Positions 50,614-62,042 of a DNA stretch of 64,000 nucleotides are shown one piece after another (position 1 is the first letter of the stretch; every line of letters begins with the position of its first letter). The DNA is from Hevea brasiliensis (taxonomy: Eukaryota; Streptophyta; Magnoliopsida; Malpighiales; Euphorbiaceae), in NCBI RefSeq assembly GCF_030052815.1, contig NC_079498.1, positions 98,164,041 through 98,228,040 of the forward strand, given 5' to 3'. The position numbers were made by a program, and so were the translations under genes. The notes beneath the pieces were generated by a model that ran no database searches, was not told the origin of the DNA, and saw nothing but the letters and a program-made list of their open reading frames with translations.

Positions 50614-50631
50614 ATAGGTTGGGTCGTGACA
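50614..50631 (+). mobile_element. Inverted E-family LTR, part 2 (U5 end)
   Basis: ATAGGTTGGGTCGTGACA completes the right LTR after the solo LTR, and AAGAA (50632-50636) follows. AAGAA also precedes 23642, so both outer ends of the 27-kb element are U5 ends. Confidence 0.85.
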
Positions 50632-50636
50632 AAGAA

Positions 50637-52370
50637 CAAGTGCAGAACCTACAGGGATAAGTTTCAGAATTGAGAGACCAAGTCTCAGAGCTGATGAAAC
50701 TGATGAAGGAGATGTCCCAAACTAGAGAAACCATTCGACCTATACAAGAACCAAATTTGCCACTACCTCCACCACTTGCAACAACGGTTGATTTCCATCA
50801 AGCTTCAACCTCTTTCACCTTCCAGCCTCCTATTCCTGATCCGACAATCACGTTTAATCCAACATTCTCTAGCTATGAAATTCCTATCTCTTATCACTAA
50901 GCTGTCTCGAATGTGGAATTTCATCCTTCAGTACCAATCCCTTCAGTTTTCCCCGCAACCAATTCTCCAGCTGAGGGAATAGCTCATGCAGTAGGAGGGG
51001 AAAGTAGAGAAAGAGAAAATGAGAAGTTATCTACTCTGGAAGAAAGATTAAGAGCTATCGAAGGATTAAATATGTACGGCTCAGTTGATGCGTCATCACT
51101 GTGATTAGTACCAGATGTGGTTGTCCCACCAAAATTTAAAGTCTCGGAATTCGACAGATACAATAGAAACTCAGACCCGCACATCCACTTAGCCACTTAT
51201 ATAGCTAAGATGTCCACTCTCACAGAAGATGACAAACTCTTGATATACTTTTTCCATGAAAGTCTCACAGGGGCAGCCTTACATTGGTGCATACAATTGG
51301 ATAGGAGTAGATTACGCTCCTAGAAAGATTTGGCTGATGCTTTCCTCAAGCAATACAAGTTCAATTGTGATGTTGCCCCCACAAGGAGAGACCTCCAAAA
51401 CCTAGTGCAAAGGAAAAGGGAAAGCTTTAAGGAGTATGCCCAGAGGTGGATAGAAAAGGCAGCTGAAGTTTATCCTCCGGTGACGGATAATGAACTTTGC
51501 TCTCTCTTCATTGAAACCCTGAAGGCCCCGTACTTCAATCTAATGATCGAAAATACGTCCAACAGTTTTTCAGACATTATCCAGGCCGATGAAAGAATTG
51601 AAGCTAACCTCAGGTTAGAAAGATTGCAGGAGTTAACTGGAGAAAACTCTGTAAAGAAAACTACTAGTTTTGGAAAGAAAAAAAAAGGTGATGTACACTC
51701 TATCACCATGCAAGCCCAACCACCACTCCCCCAAAATAACTTTCAGCCATACCCTCCAACTTAAGGACCAACAATAGCAAACATTCCTCCCCCTTTTTCC
51801 AATTATCCTCACCCTCGCCCACAATATCCACTGTAAGCTGCTTACCACCCCAGACTGCCTGCTCAACCTGTTCAATTGAGACCATCTGCTCCTCAAACCA
51901 ACCCAAGACCGCCAAGGAATCCTGATCCACCTCTCCCCCTTCCACTCAGTGAAATCTACCAATACCTACTGGGTATAAATCAGATAGTGCCCATCCTCCT
52001 TGACCCAGTTTAGCCACCATATCCAAGGTGGTATGATGCTAATGCCCGATGTGAATATCATGGTGGGGCACTGGGGCATTCAACCGACAATTGTGGAGCT
52101 CTTTGGGGAAAGGTACAAGCTCTGATCAGGAATGGATGGCTAAAAATTGAGGGAAATGGCTCTCTTCCCAATGTCACTTCAAACCCATTACCTAATCATG
52201 GTGCAGGCAATGGCGTGAATATGATAGAACCTGGGGATGAAAGCGAAGAGCCTCCTAAAGAACCATCCATCAATGTCTCCCTGTCCGAGGCACTGATTTC
52301 ACCCATCGCTGAGGGGCAAGAGCTTGATAATTGGGAAGCAGAAGATATCCCCGTGCTTAATCCCGAGTAA
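50637..52370 (+). pseudogene. gag: Tat-type gag, main part
   Basis: Continues gag from 23636. In order: a coiled stretch (SELRDQVSELMKLMKEM), a Pro-rich linker, and the capsid at about 51110-51690 (PPKFKVSEFDRYNRNSDPHIHL, FLKQYKFN, LQNLVQRKRESFKEYAQRW). Then comes a Cys/His knuckle ARCEYHGGALGHSTDNCGALW at about 52040-52100, of the form typical of Tat-lineage gag. It ends DIPVLNPE with a stop at 52370. At least five in-frame stops (for example at 50898, 51100 and 51761) show decay. No protease domain follows. Confidence 0.85.
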
Positions 52371-52560
52371 AGTTCATTTTTGTTATCAACACTTGATCAT
52401 TCTGTCCATGGTGACAAGTGTAATGCTGTAAATGGACCCTTTTTCTTATGATTGCAGTATTAATAAATTAATAGCGCATTTTGTGTACAATTCTCTTTTC
52501 CTTTCGCCATTAAAATCCATTTTTTTAATATATACTCCACTTTCATTTCTCCAGGACCAT
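52371..52560 (+). other. Spacer between Tat gag and pol
   Basis: T-rich, no similarity seen. It ends in a pyrimidine-rich TTCATTTCTCCAG before the pol frame, which looks like a splice acceptor; Ogre-type elements are known to carry an intron near this place. Confidence 0.4.
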
Positions 52561-53570
52561 TGACCAATCCAGACCTAATAATTCAACTGACTCTGAAATT
52601 CCTCATGTTAACTTTGAAACTCCCATAACTACCATTGGTTCGAGTGATTCCGAAGAAGAGTCTGTATAAGAATAGGGAGAAAGAGGTGAACCTTCCCTAA
52701 TGCCTTGTGGGGATGAAACACACACCATAAATCTGGGGACTGAGGAAATAAAGAGGGAACGTATGGTTATGAATAATGGAGAGTTAGAGAGTATGGTCAG
52801 TTTGCTTAAGGAATTCATGGATGTATTCTCATGGAGCTATAATGACATGTTGGGATTGGACCCTCAAATAGTAACGCACAAGATCCCTCTGATTCTTGAG
52901 ACAATTCCAGTGAAACAGAAGTTGAGAAGAATGAACCCCGACACGCTGCTCAAAGTTAGGGATGAAGTCAGAAAGCAGTATGATGCTGGATTCCTAAAAG
53001 TGATCAAATACCCTCAGTGGATAGCTAATGTTGTCCCGATAATAAAGAAGGATGGAAGAGTAAGGCTATGTGTTGATTACAGGGATCTTAATAAGGCAAG
53101 CTTGAAGGATGATTTCCCTCTCCCACACATAGACTGCTGGTAGACAATGCTGCAGAACTGGGAAGATGTTCATGTATAGACGGGGCATCAGGTTATAACC
53201 AAATCCCCATTGATGAGGACAAAAACAAAACTACTTTTATCACCCAATGGGGGGGTATTCTACTATCGAGCCATGCCCTTTGGGTTAAAGAATGCCGGAG
53301 CTACCTACCAATGCGCCAGGGTCACATTATTCCACGACATGATGCATAAAGAAGTAGAAGTATATGTGGATGATATGATCATCAAATCCAGAGGGGCAGA
53401 AAGTCACATGCAGGTGTTGAGAAAGGTGTTCGAAAGGCTTAGGAAGTATCAACTGAAGCTGAACTTGGCTAAGTGCGTGTTTGGGGCCAGGTCGGGTAAG
53501 CTATTGGGATTTATAGTAAGTGAGAAGGGAATAGAAATGGATCCAGATAAAGTTCGAGCTATTTAAGAAA
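52561..53570 (+). pseudogene. pol: Tat-type reverse transcriptase
   Basis: The frame before RT (NFETPITTI, then INLGTEEIKRE) is the usual Tat pol lead-in. The RT proper has FMDVFSWSYNDMLGLD, VKQKLRRMNPD, QYDAGFLKVIKYPQWIANVV, KKDGRVRLCVDYRDLNKAS at about 53040-53100 and FPLPHID. After a frameshift near 53138 come IDGASGYNQI, AMPFGLKNAGATYQ and the catalytic EVYVDDMIIKS (YVDD at 53362-53373). The thumb is intact to 53566, where a stop falls. YVDDMIIKS is characteristic of Tat rather than of chromoviruses (FIDDILVYS). Confidence 0.92.
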
Positions 53571-54160
53571 TGCCATTCCCAAAGACAGAAAGGGAGGTGC
53601 GCAGTTTCCTGGGAAAACTGAACTACATCTCGAGGTTCATCTCCAATCTCACTACTAAAGCTGAGCCCATTTTTAAACTACTTAAGAAAAATAACACCAC
53701 TCAGTGGGATCAAGTTTGTCAAGAGGATTTTGAAAAGATTAAATAGTACTTGTTAAACCTGCCAATATTGGTTCCTCCAGTGATGGGAAGGCCATTGATT
53801 CTGTATATGACAGTTCAGCAGAGCTCAATGGGCTATGTTATGGGACAGCATGATGACATAGGAAGAAAGGAAAGAGCCATTTACTATTTAAAAAATTCAA
53901 TGATTGCGAGTCGAGATACTCATTCCTAGAGAAAACTTATTGCACGTTGGCATGAACGGCAAATCGACTCAAGCACTACATGTTGAATCATAAAACGTGG
54001 CTCATCTCCAGAATGGACCCGATCAAGTATGTATTTGAAAGCCCGTTCACTCCAAGGAGGATAGCAAAATGGCAGGTCATACTTTCTCAATATGACATTG
54101 TCTACATGACAAAAAGGCAGTGAAAGGAAGTGTGATTGCTGATCTCCTAGCAAAAAACCC
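53571..54160 (+). pseudogene. pol: Tat-type first RNase H (degraded)
   Basis: The connection and RNase H follow RT: EVRSFLGKLNYISRFIS near 53598-53645, the PLILYMTVQQSSMGYVMGQ strand near 53790-53850, and a YYLKN block near 53883. The first catalytic Asp of this RNase H is normally lost in Tat elements; here the position reads YMTV. Stops and frame changes are frequent after 53740. Confidence 0.75.
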
Positions 54161-54239
54161 GATCCAGGATTATGAAGCCCTAGATTTTGAATTTCCTGAT
54201 GAGTATGTTAATGAAGTCAGCAGCGATGACAAAGAACCA

Positions 54240-54620
54240 AATGACGCATGAGAAATGTATTTCGACAGAGCGGTCAATTTGTCCAGCAATGGGATTGGAG
54301 CAGTTTTGATATCCCCAGATGGAAAACACTTCCCAATAGCTATCAAGCTAAGGTTCGACTGCACCAACAACATTGCAGAGTATGAAGCCTGTGTGATGGG
54401 TTTACAGGCTGCCATCGAAATGAAGATCAAGAAATTAGAGGTGTACGGAGATTCGGCCTTGATCATTTACCAAGTCAAAGGAGAATGGCAAACTAAAGAT
54501 TCGAAACTGATCCCGTATCAAAAGTATCTCCTAGAATTGATCAAGAAATTCGAAGAGATTTCTTTCACTCACCTCAACCATGACAAGAACTAATTCGCTG
54601 ATGCCTTAGCCACTCTAGTT
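54240..54620 (+). pseudogene. pol: Tat-type second (archaeal-like) RNase H
   Basis: A second RNase H fold downstream of the first. It has MYFDRAV with Asp, IGAVLISPDGKHF, NIAEYEACVMGLQAAIEM with Glu, LEVYGDSALIIYQVKGEW with Asp, and after one stop FADALATL with the last Asp. Plant Tat elements are known to have gained this second, archaeal-type RNase H, which makes it a good lineage marker. Only a stop at about 54591 (N*FADAL) interrupts it. Confidence 0.87.
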
Positions 54621-55977
54621 GTTATGACTCAAATGGAAGAGGGACAAATAACACAGGAGTTACAAATCAAAACAAGGAGTGAGCCGGCGTACTGCTTCAT
54701 AATCGAAGAAGAAATAGATGGTAAACCCTGGTATCATGACATCCAAGTCTATATCAAAACCAGGGAATACCCTCCTGGGGCAAGCAGAAATGAAAGAAAA
54801 ATGATCAGGAGATTAGCACTGAGATACTTCCCTAGCAGAGAAATTTTGTACAAAAGGAACTCTAATGGCGAATTGTTAAGGTGCATGGATGCAAAAGAAG
54901 CAAGGAGGATCCTTTTTGAAACTCATGAGGGGAATTGCGCTACTCACACCAATGGGCATGTGATGGCCAAGCAAATCATAATACGGGGATACTTCTAGAC
55001 TACTTTGAAAAAAAAACTACATTGAGTACTTTTGGAAGTGTCATAAATGCCAAATTTATGCTAATTCGATAAATGTCTCACGTCATCAGCTTTTTAATCT
55101 TGTCTTACCTTGGCCTTTTGCAATGTGGGGCATCGACATAATTGGTCCTATTAATCCCAATGCATCCAATAGGCACAGGTTCATCCTGGTGGCTATTGAC
55201 TACTTTTCCAAATGGGTTGAAGCAACGTCATATGCTTATATCACGTAAAATACATTCCTCAAATTTTTCAAGAATAATGTTACCTGCCGATATGGCCTTC
55301 CTAGCGAAATTTTCACCAATAATGCTAAGAATTTGAATGGCCCAAACATCCGAAGTTTATGTGACCAGTATAAAATTTGACATCTCAATTCATCACCATA
55401 CTGTCCCCAAATGAACGGAGCGGTGGAAGCTGCCAATAAAAACCTCAAGAGAATAATTAGGAAGATGACCGTTACTTATAAAGATTGGCATGATATACTT
55501 CTCTTTGCCCTTCATGCTTATCGGACCTCCGTAAGGATATCGACTGGGGCAACTCCATACTCATTGGTCTACGGAATGGAAGTTGTTTTACCTATAGAGG
55601 TGGAAATTCCCTCCCTGAGAATTCTAAAAGAATCAGGAATTGACGAGTCAGAATGGATCCAATCGAGGTTAGACCAGCTAAATCTACTAGATGAGAAAAG
55701 ACTAGCAGCAGCGTGTCATGGGCAATTATGTTAAAGGAGAATGGCTAGAGCATTTAACAAAGGTATTCGCTCGCGTGAGTTCCAATCGGGAGATCTAGTT
55801 TTGAAAAAGATCCTCCCAAATCAAAATGATCCTCGGGGCAAATGGTTACCAACTTATGAGGGACCCTATGTGGTTAAAAAGGCATTTTCCGGCGGTGCAC
55901 TGATCTTGACTCATATGGACGGCGAAGAATTCCTAAGACCCGTGAATGCAGATGCTGTCAAGAGATATTATGCATAA
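54621..55977 (+). pseudogene. pol: Tat-type integrase
   Basis: The linker 54624-54998 ends in the zinc start (ILFETHEGNCATHTNGHVMAKQI, with His). KCHKCQIYA near 55035 gives the Cys pair. The core has MWGIDIIGPI near 55123 (first Asp), then FTNNAKN near 55311-55331 where the second catalytic Asp is replaced by Asn, and MNGAVEAANKNLKRI at 55411 (Glu). The C-terminal 55411-55977 is open but for one stop and ends FLRPVNADAVKRYYA. The D-to-N change, a stop near 55247 and a frameshift near 55000 make it inactive as written. Confidence 0.9.
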
Positions 55978-56741
55978 AAAAAAAATGTAAGAGTGAAAAC
56001 CCTAAAAGGCGCTCCTAGCAAAATGTGTGAAAGAGGGCGAAAACCCGCAAGGGCGCTTTCTGCAAAATGAGTGAGGGGTGAAAACCCGAAAGGGCATCCT
56101 GAAAAAGTGACTAAAAGAAAAAAAAAATCCTCTAGGGGTGAAAACCCGAATGGGCGCTCCTAGGACCAAAAAACGGAGGAATAAGGAAGGGGGCCCAAGA
56201 CCAGAAGAGGTAATAAATGACCACGGCATGAACGTTCGTCGGAAGATTACTTGAAATAGTGGCAGTTAAGGAAGTTCAAAGTTAGCTACAAGGAATTTGT
56301 GAGGTCTATTCTTGTACCCTTTTCCTTTGAAATTATACCTTTGTTTTTAAGCCATAATAAAATTGTTCTTTCACTCTAATATATTTTTCTCATATATACT
56401 CTATTAATTCGTTAAAACTTTATTATAAGATCAGGATTTGAATATTGATAACCTTATGTACTTTGCTATGAGATTTGCAGGGGATGAACGATGGCCGGGC
56501 GATTGAAAAAAAAAAATTGTAGGAGTTAAAACCTGAAGGGGAGCTCCTAGAAAAAGGTGTGAAAGAGGGCGAAAACCTGCAAGGGCGGTTTCTCCAAAAT
56601 AAGAAAGGAGTGAAAACCAGAAAGGGCATCCTGAAAAAGTGAGTAGAAGGAGAAAATTGTAGGCCAAGCCTCCGGACTCGTTCTCTCCATTAATCATCTA
56701 TCTTCAGGGCCTTGTTAAATACACTTTGATTGGAGGAACAT
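55978..56741 (+). repeat. Post-pol 3' region with repeated GTGAAAACCCGAAAGGGC-type units
   Basis: Imperfect copies of a GAAAACCCG(A/C)AAGGGCG word lie at about 56036-56055, 56085-56100, 56135-56155 and 56518-56610. Such motifs are common after pol in plant Tat elements. ORFs here on the minus strand (for example 56423-56697) are translations of these repeats. Confidence 0.7.
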
Positions 56742-58894
56742 CTTGTGTCAGGTTTGCTTTGTGATCATTAGAGGTACAAACACAACATTGAAGGAACGGA
56801 AGCGTGAAAAACACAAATTTATGCCATTGAATTCAAAATTTTCACCTAGGGTCACATGCATCATGCGAGATTTATTTTTATCTATTTGATTTCAATGATA
56901 AACAACATATTAAAACTCTTTTAATATGTTTTTGGATCTGTATTTGCCATTTAAGATTTTAAAATTAATCAGATTAATTTTAGAACCCTAGATTAAATAA
57001 AAAACAAACACACTAACCTCTTGATGCACTGCAGTGTATTTGCGCCTTTGAGATGCGTCTTCAGGACACCAGATGTTGTCCCTCTAGCTTGTTCACACCA
57101 AGAACACCTATGGCAGCCCTTGAACAACTTCTAAAGCTTTTTCTATTATTTAGAAAATTAAGTTCTGCCTTTTAAGAGATTAAAGACGTAAATAAGACAC
57201 TAGAAACGATTTCTAGTATTTTTAATTCAAGAGATTGATGGCTAATCTCTTTGAATTGATGAGAGATGAAGAAAAAGAGATGGAGAGCCTCAAAATGGCG
57301 TGACAAAGGAGGAGTGGCTGCTAGTTGTCATATTTTTAATTCATAACAACACTTATATAGCTAGGTCAATATATTAAACCCTTGCCACATGTCACCCTCT
57401 GATTGGTTCTAGGTTTAATTGACCCAATCACATTGTGCCAAGTGTCAAACCTATATTTAATCTTAATTTTAATCATCTTACATGATTAAAAGACGTTTGG
57501 CAAGCTTATGTGTAATGCCATGTGTCACCATCTCATGGTGCCATGTGCCACCCTATGAAATGACTAAAATGTCCCTGTGTCTTAATTTTGAGTTCTTAAC
57601 CCAAAATAATTATTTCTCTTCTTCTAATCAATTTATATCAAATATAAATTAATTAATTAATCTCTATTAATTAATTTCTCATTAATTAAATTCATATTTA
57701 AACACTTTAAATATAAATTTAACTTATACTATACATCCAATAATCTAGATTTGGTTTCAAGTCATGCTAGGGACTTTGCAATCTAATTGCAAACCAAACC
57801 TATTTAATTAATCAATTAAACTCTTTAATTAATTAATTAAATCATATTTAATTAGGTGATAACTTGTGTATGTGTGTGACTTACTAGCTCATCACTAATT
57901 GGCAATGAGATATGATATCAACTCTTAATATCATCAGAACTCTTTCTTACCATAAATGATTTCTCTAAATCATTTTATGCACCTCATAGACTATGGTTAA
58001 CACCTAGCATAGCATACCATGGCCACCTAATTAGTAATAAGGTTTACCTTAAATGAACCTATAATCATATGTTACCATGCACTGGAATCTCTCTGTTACA
58101 AAATCTCAACTCAAGCTGGAGTCATGGTTTATATCAAACTCCATTTGCTATGAATATTATGTTCTCTTTTAATTCCAGTTCTTGATTAAAAAGATTTTCT
58201 CATCAGAATATCTTTTCTGAATAAATCTATCTTTCCTGGCCAGGAACTTGAAACATCAAGAATAATTAAATGAACATAGGATTTTATCTCTATTTACTTA
58301 GAGGAACAGATTCCATCTTGATCAACACCTACCTCCATATATAACTAGTAGGAGCCAACACATGCCCATATACCCATACACAGTACAAGTATGAAAGCAG
58401 TATCAAACTCAAACTACCTATATACAAGATAACTGTGCTATCTCAGGTCTAAAGATTATATTCACTGATATGATTTATGACAAAACATTGACAAGAGTAA
58501 ACTCCATGTGCTTGTCATAAGTGTCACTGGTTCAGCCTACTTATCATTTATAAGTGCCTATCATGTTTGCTATATGGCATGAGACTCACCATTCCATCTT
58601 ATTTATATCTCATATAAATAACTTGGTAACAAACATGAATACAATCTTCTGGACAAGTCATGTCCTTATTATGAAGTATCCTCGATTGTGAACCTATTTA
58701 TAATATTTTGTACTAGAAATACTGTCACTCATATTCTTAACAACTTAAGAATAGAATTTCTAACAAAATATCAATGGACCTTTTCTATTACACTTAAATA
58801 TATTATGTAAACGGAAAAGTGGAAATGCCTTTTGTTAATAAAAATATGTACAAGATACATACTAAATGATATGCTCTAGGGTATACTACTAACA
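56742..58894 (-). mobile_element. Solo LTR, copia-like, minus orientation
   Basis: About 2.15 kb. The minus strand starts TGTTAGTAGTATACCC at 58894 and ends near GACACAAG at 56742. AACAT flanks both sides (56737-56741 and 58895-58899), though two bases separate the left copy from the nearest TG, so the left end is uncertain. A TATA box (CTATATAAGT on minus) lies at 57351-57360. No PBS, PPT or coding sequence is present. The TGTTAG start and AT-rich style suggest copia, but no coding part confirms it. Confidence 0.6.
57351..57360 (-). promoter_or_regulatory. TATA box of the copia-like LTR
   Basis: Minus-strand CTATATAAGT about two thirds into the LTR, a usual place for the U3 promoter. Confidence 0.55.
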
Positions 58895-58907
58895 AACATT
58901 TCATACC

Positions 58908-60385
58908 CTCAACCTCTTAGTTGATTTTTCTGTCATCAACCTCTGGTTCCTAGATCCAAGTTGATTTTTAATTTTCAGCATTTTAATTTCCTGTTATCAA
59001 CCTCTGGTTCCTAGATCCAAGTTGATTTTAATTTTCAATATTTTAATTTCCTGTCATCAACCTCTGATTCCTAGATCCAAGTTGATTTTTAATTTTCAAC
59101 ATTTTAAATTCCTGTCATCAACCTCTGATTTCTAGATCCAAGTTGATTTTAATTTTCAGCATTTTAAATTCCTGTCATCAACCTTTGGTTCCTAGATCCA
59201 TGTTGATTTTAATTTTCAGCATTTTAATTTCCTGTCATTAACCTCTGATTCCTAGATCCAAGTTGATTTTTAATTTTCAACATTCTAAATTCCTGTCATC
59301 AACCTCTGGTTCCTAGATCCAAGTTGATTTTAATTTTCAGCATTTTAAATTCCCGTCATCAACCTCTAGTTTCTAGATCCAAGTTGATTTTAATTTTCAG
59401 CATTTTAATTTCACATCATCAACCTCTGGTTTCTAGATCCAAGCTGATTTTAATTTTCAGCATTTTAATTTCCTGTCATCAACCTCTGGTTCCTAGATCC
59501 AAGTTGATTTTAATTTTCAGCATTTTAAATTCCCGTCATCAACCTCTAGTTTCTAGATCCAAGTTGATTTTAATTTTCAGCATTTTAATTTCACATCATC
59601 AACCTCTGGTTTCTAGATCCAAGTTGATTTTAATTTTCAGCATTTTAATTTCACGTCATCAACCTCTAGTTTCTCGATCCAAGTTGATTTTAATTTTCAG
59701 CATTTTAAATTTCTGTCATCAACCTCTAGTTCCTAGATCCAAGTTGATTTTAATTTTCAGCATTTTAAATTCCTGTCATCAACCTCCGGTTCCTAGATCC
59801 AAGTTGATTTTAATTTTCGGCATTTTAATTTCCTGTCATCAACCTCTGGTTCCTAGATCCAAGTTGATTTTAATTTTCAGCATTTTAATTTCCCGTCATC
59901 AACCTGTGGTTCCTAGATCCAAGTTGATTTTAATTTTTAGCATTTTAAATTCTTGTTATCAACCTCCGGTTCCTAGATCCAAGTTGATTTTAATTTTCAG
60001 CATTTTAATTTTCCGTCATCAACCTCCGGTTCCTAGATCCAAGTTGATTTTAATTTTCAGTTCCTGTCATCAACCTCTGGTTCCTAAATCCAAGTTGATT
60101 TTAATTTTTAGCATTTTAATTTCCTGCCATCAACCTCTGGTTCCTAGATCCAAGTTGATTTTAATTTTCAGCATTTTAAGTTCCTGTCATCAACCTCTGG
60201 TTCCTAGATCCAAGTTGATTTTAACTTTCAGCATTTTAATTTCCTGTTATCAACCTGTGGGTTTAAGATCCAAGTTGATTTTAATTTTCAGCATTTAATT
60301 TTCTGCTATCAATATCTGGATTCAAGATCTAAGTTGATTTTACTTTTCAGCATTTTAATTTTCATCATTTAATTTCTTATTGATC
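58908..60385 (+). repeat. 60-bp minisatellite in the 3' region of the Tat element
   Basis: About 24 tandem copies of a unit containing CATCAACCTCTGGTTCC, TAGATCCAAGTTGATTTTA and TTTTCAGCATTTTAA. The first copies vary between 60 and 61 bp; from about 59324 nearly all are exactly 60 bp, with one 12-bp deletion near 60056. Because 60 is a multiple of three, a 324-codon ORF (59324-60298) of a repeated 20-residue unit appears; I do not treat it as a gene. Tandem arrays in the 3' UTR are a known trait of Tat/Ogre elements and a source of satellites. Confidence 0.95.
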
Positions 60386-60480
60386 TTTGGTTCTAATATC
60401 CTAGCCACCCAAAATCTGGGTCTGAATCTTTATATAATTCCTATACAAGAGAACTTCATTCTCTTTAATAGAAATTATGT
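60386..60480 (+). other. End of the Tat internal region
   Basis: A short non-coding stretch between the minisatellite and the PPT; nothing else is recognised. Confidence 0.6.
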
Positions 60481-60493
60481 AAAGAGGGGCAGC
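60481..60493 (+). other. Polypurine tract of the Tat-type element
   Basis: AAAGAGGGGCAGC directly before TGTAGACACC, the usual PPT/LTR junction of plant Tat elements. Confidence 0.8.
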
Positions 60494-61188
60494 TGTAGAC
60501 ACCATATTTTGGCCAACCTCTGAAGTCAAGGAACTTTTAAAATTGAAACTTTATTATCCGTTCTCGACCAATATCCCGATCACAAGGAAGCTTTTTCGAA
60601 CTTGCCGATCACTCGTCCCTAGAACAAATCGATCTCACACTCAAGTTAGATTGTTTTTCGATCTCTTGGTCTTTATCAGATGAGTTCGAGTCAATATTGG
60701 GTCTCTGGACCATCCAATCATGCCTACTGATGTTCTTCGATCTCTCTGTGTATAAATATCGCAGAGCTTCATTTGACTAATGTTGTGATCGGGCTTCTCA
60801 TTTGAATGTCCTAGATATTCCTCAAAATGAAGTTAAGGTTTTTATTCGATCTAATAATGGTTCTGACCTAAACAAGGTAAAGCCAGTGTCGAATCTTTGC
60901 AATTTTAATATTTTAAGGCTTCATCCGGTATTTGGTCATGACTCAATATGATCTCATGTTCGCGTGTAATATTTTTCCGATCTCTTATCTTTTGATTAAT
61001 AGCTGCTCTCAGGTTTAATGTTCAACTACATTCAATCAATTAAGTACTCAGACAATTTGGTTTGAATGCTTTCTGATCTTATTAATAAATTGACCAAAAA
61101 ACTTCGATTCATTTCAAAATAAAAATGTACAAGTCATTCGGTAGGAGGGTCTCCCCCAACTTGCTCTCCAGGTACATTGTCAGTTCTT

Positions 61189-62042
61189 TCATCCTCCCTC
61201 TCTCTCAGGCTTCTCCTCGCTCTCCTCTTCATCTCTGGGGGCAAGATCCACCATCCAGGAGAAGTCTTCTTCAGGATAGTGCTTTACAAGCTCGGCCAGA
61301 AGATTGCCATGAGCATTCACATAAGCACTAGCTTCCCTCATCACGACCTCTTCTTCTTTCACTCTAATCTCCTCTGTAAGGCGAGTGACATCGGTAGTTT
61401 GGCGGACCAGAGCTTCCTCAAATTCACGCTCTAGTTCGGCTATCCTGTCCTCATAAGATTTTGTCCGACCCTTAATCTCGACAATGTAGTCCTGAGCAGA
61501 CGAAAGTTGGGATCTAGCGGAAGTCGCGTCCTTGACCGCCTTCAGAATTTCCTGTCTCAAGAGATGAGTTTTTTCTCTGATTATATGTTGATTCACAAGG
61601 CTCTCTACGCTCAAGCTCATCGTCTGAGCTAGGAGATCATCAATGCTATCCGGAGTCAGCCTATTCCGGTCGTCCTGGAAGCAGATGGTGGGACCCAAAA
61701 CCTTGGCCAGTCCAGGATTCCTCCAAACCGTGCAATTCTTCTCTAGTGACTGGAGGAGGACCTGAGCACCACGAGAGAGGGTCCTCACAGCAGGTTGAGA
61801 AAACCCTCCCTCCACACTTGAAGAAATCAGTGGAGGTGGCGGTTCTTCCTGTCAATGAGGGGAAGGAGCAGTCTCTGTCTCTGGGATCGGTTGCCTCGAA
61901 GGTCGAGACAAAGAACATGGCACTTCTATTGAGTCTCGCCCCGGTGTTTGAGATATAGCGGCAATTTTCATTTCTTATACCTTCCGGGTGACCTCCTTTT
62001 TTCTCTTGCGACTCTCCTTCGCGCCCTAGCCTCCAGCCATTC
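61189..62042 (-). pseudogene. Antisense LTR gene, C-terminal coiled-coil part
   Basis: Open part 61815-61189 (208 codons) reads a Ser/Pro linker, an FQDDRNRLTPDSIDDLLAQ block, then a long heptad-rich coiled coil (REKTHLLRQEILKAVKDA to EEEVVMREASAYV). It ends in an acidic tail (HYPEEDFSWMVDLAPRDEEE). The upstream piece to 62042 is in the same frame with two stops (near 61980 and 61855). This tail is typical of plant proteins annotated with the putative gypsy-type transposon domain. Function is unknown; gag-like packing has been guessed for such proteins. Confidence 0.65.

Noticed and set aside
55978..56700. Phe/Pro/Ser-rich minus-strand ORFs after Tat pol
   Set aside because: They are antisense readings of the GAAAACCCGAAAGGGC repeats.
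59324..60298. 324-codon protein of a repeated 20-residue unit
   Set aside because: It is the translation of a 60-bp minisatellite in one of its open frames; no homologous fold or start context is seen.
58908..60385. CRISPR-like array
   Set aside because: Units are contiguous with no distinct spacers, and the context is a plant retrotransposon.
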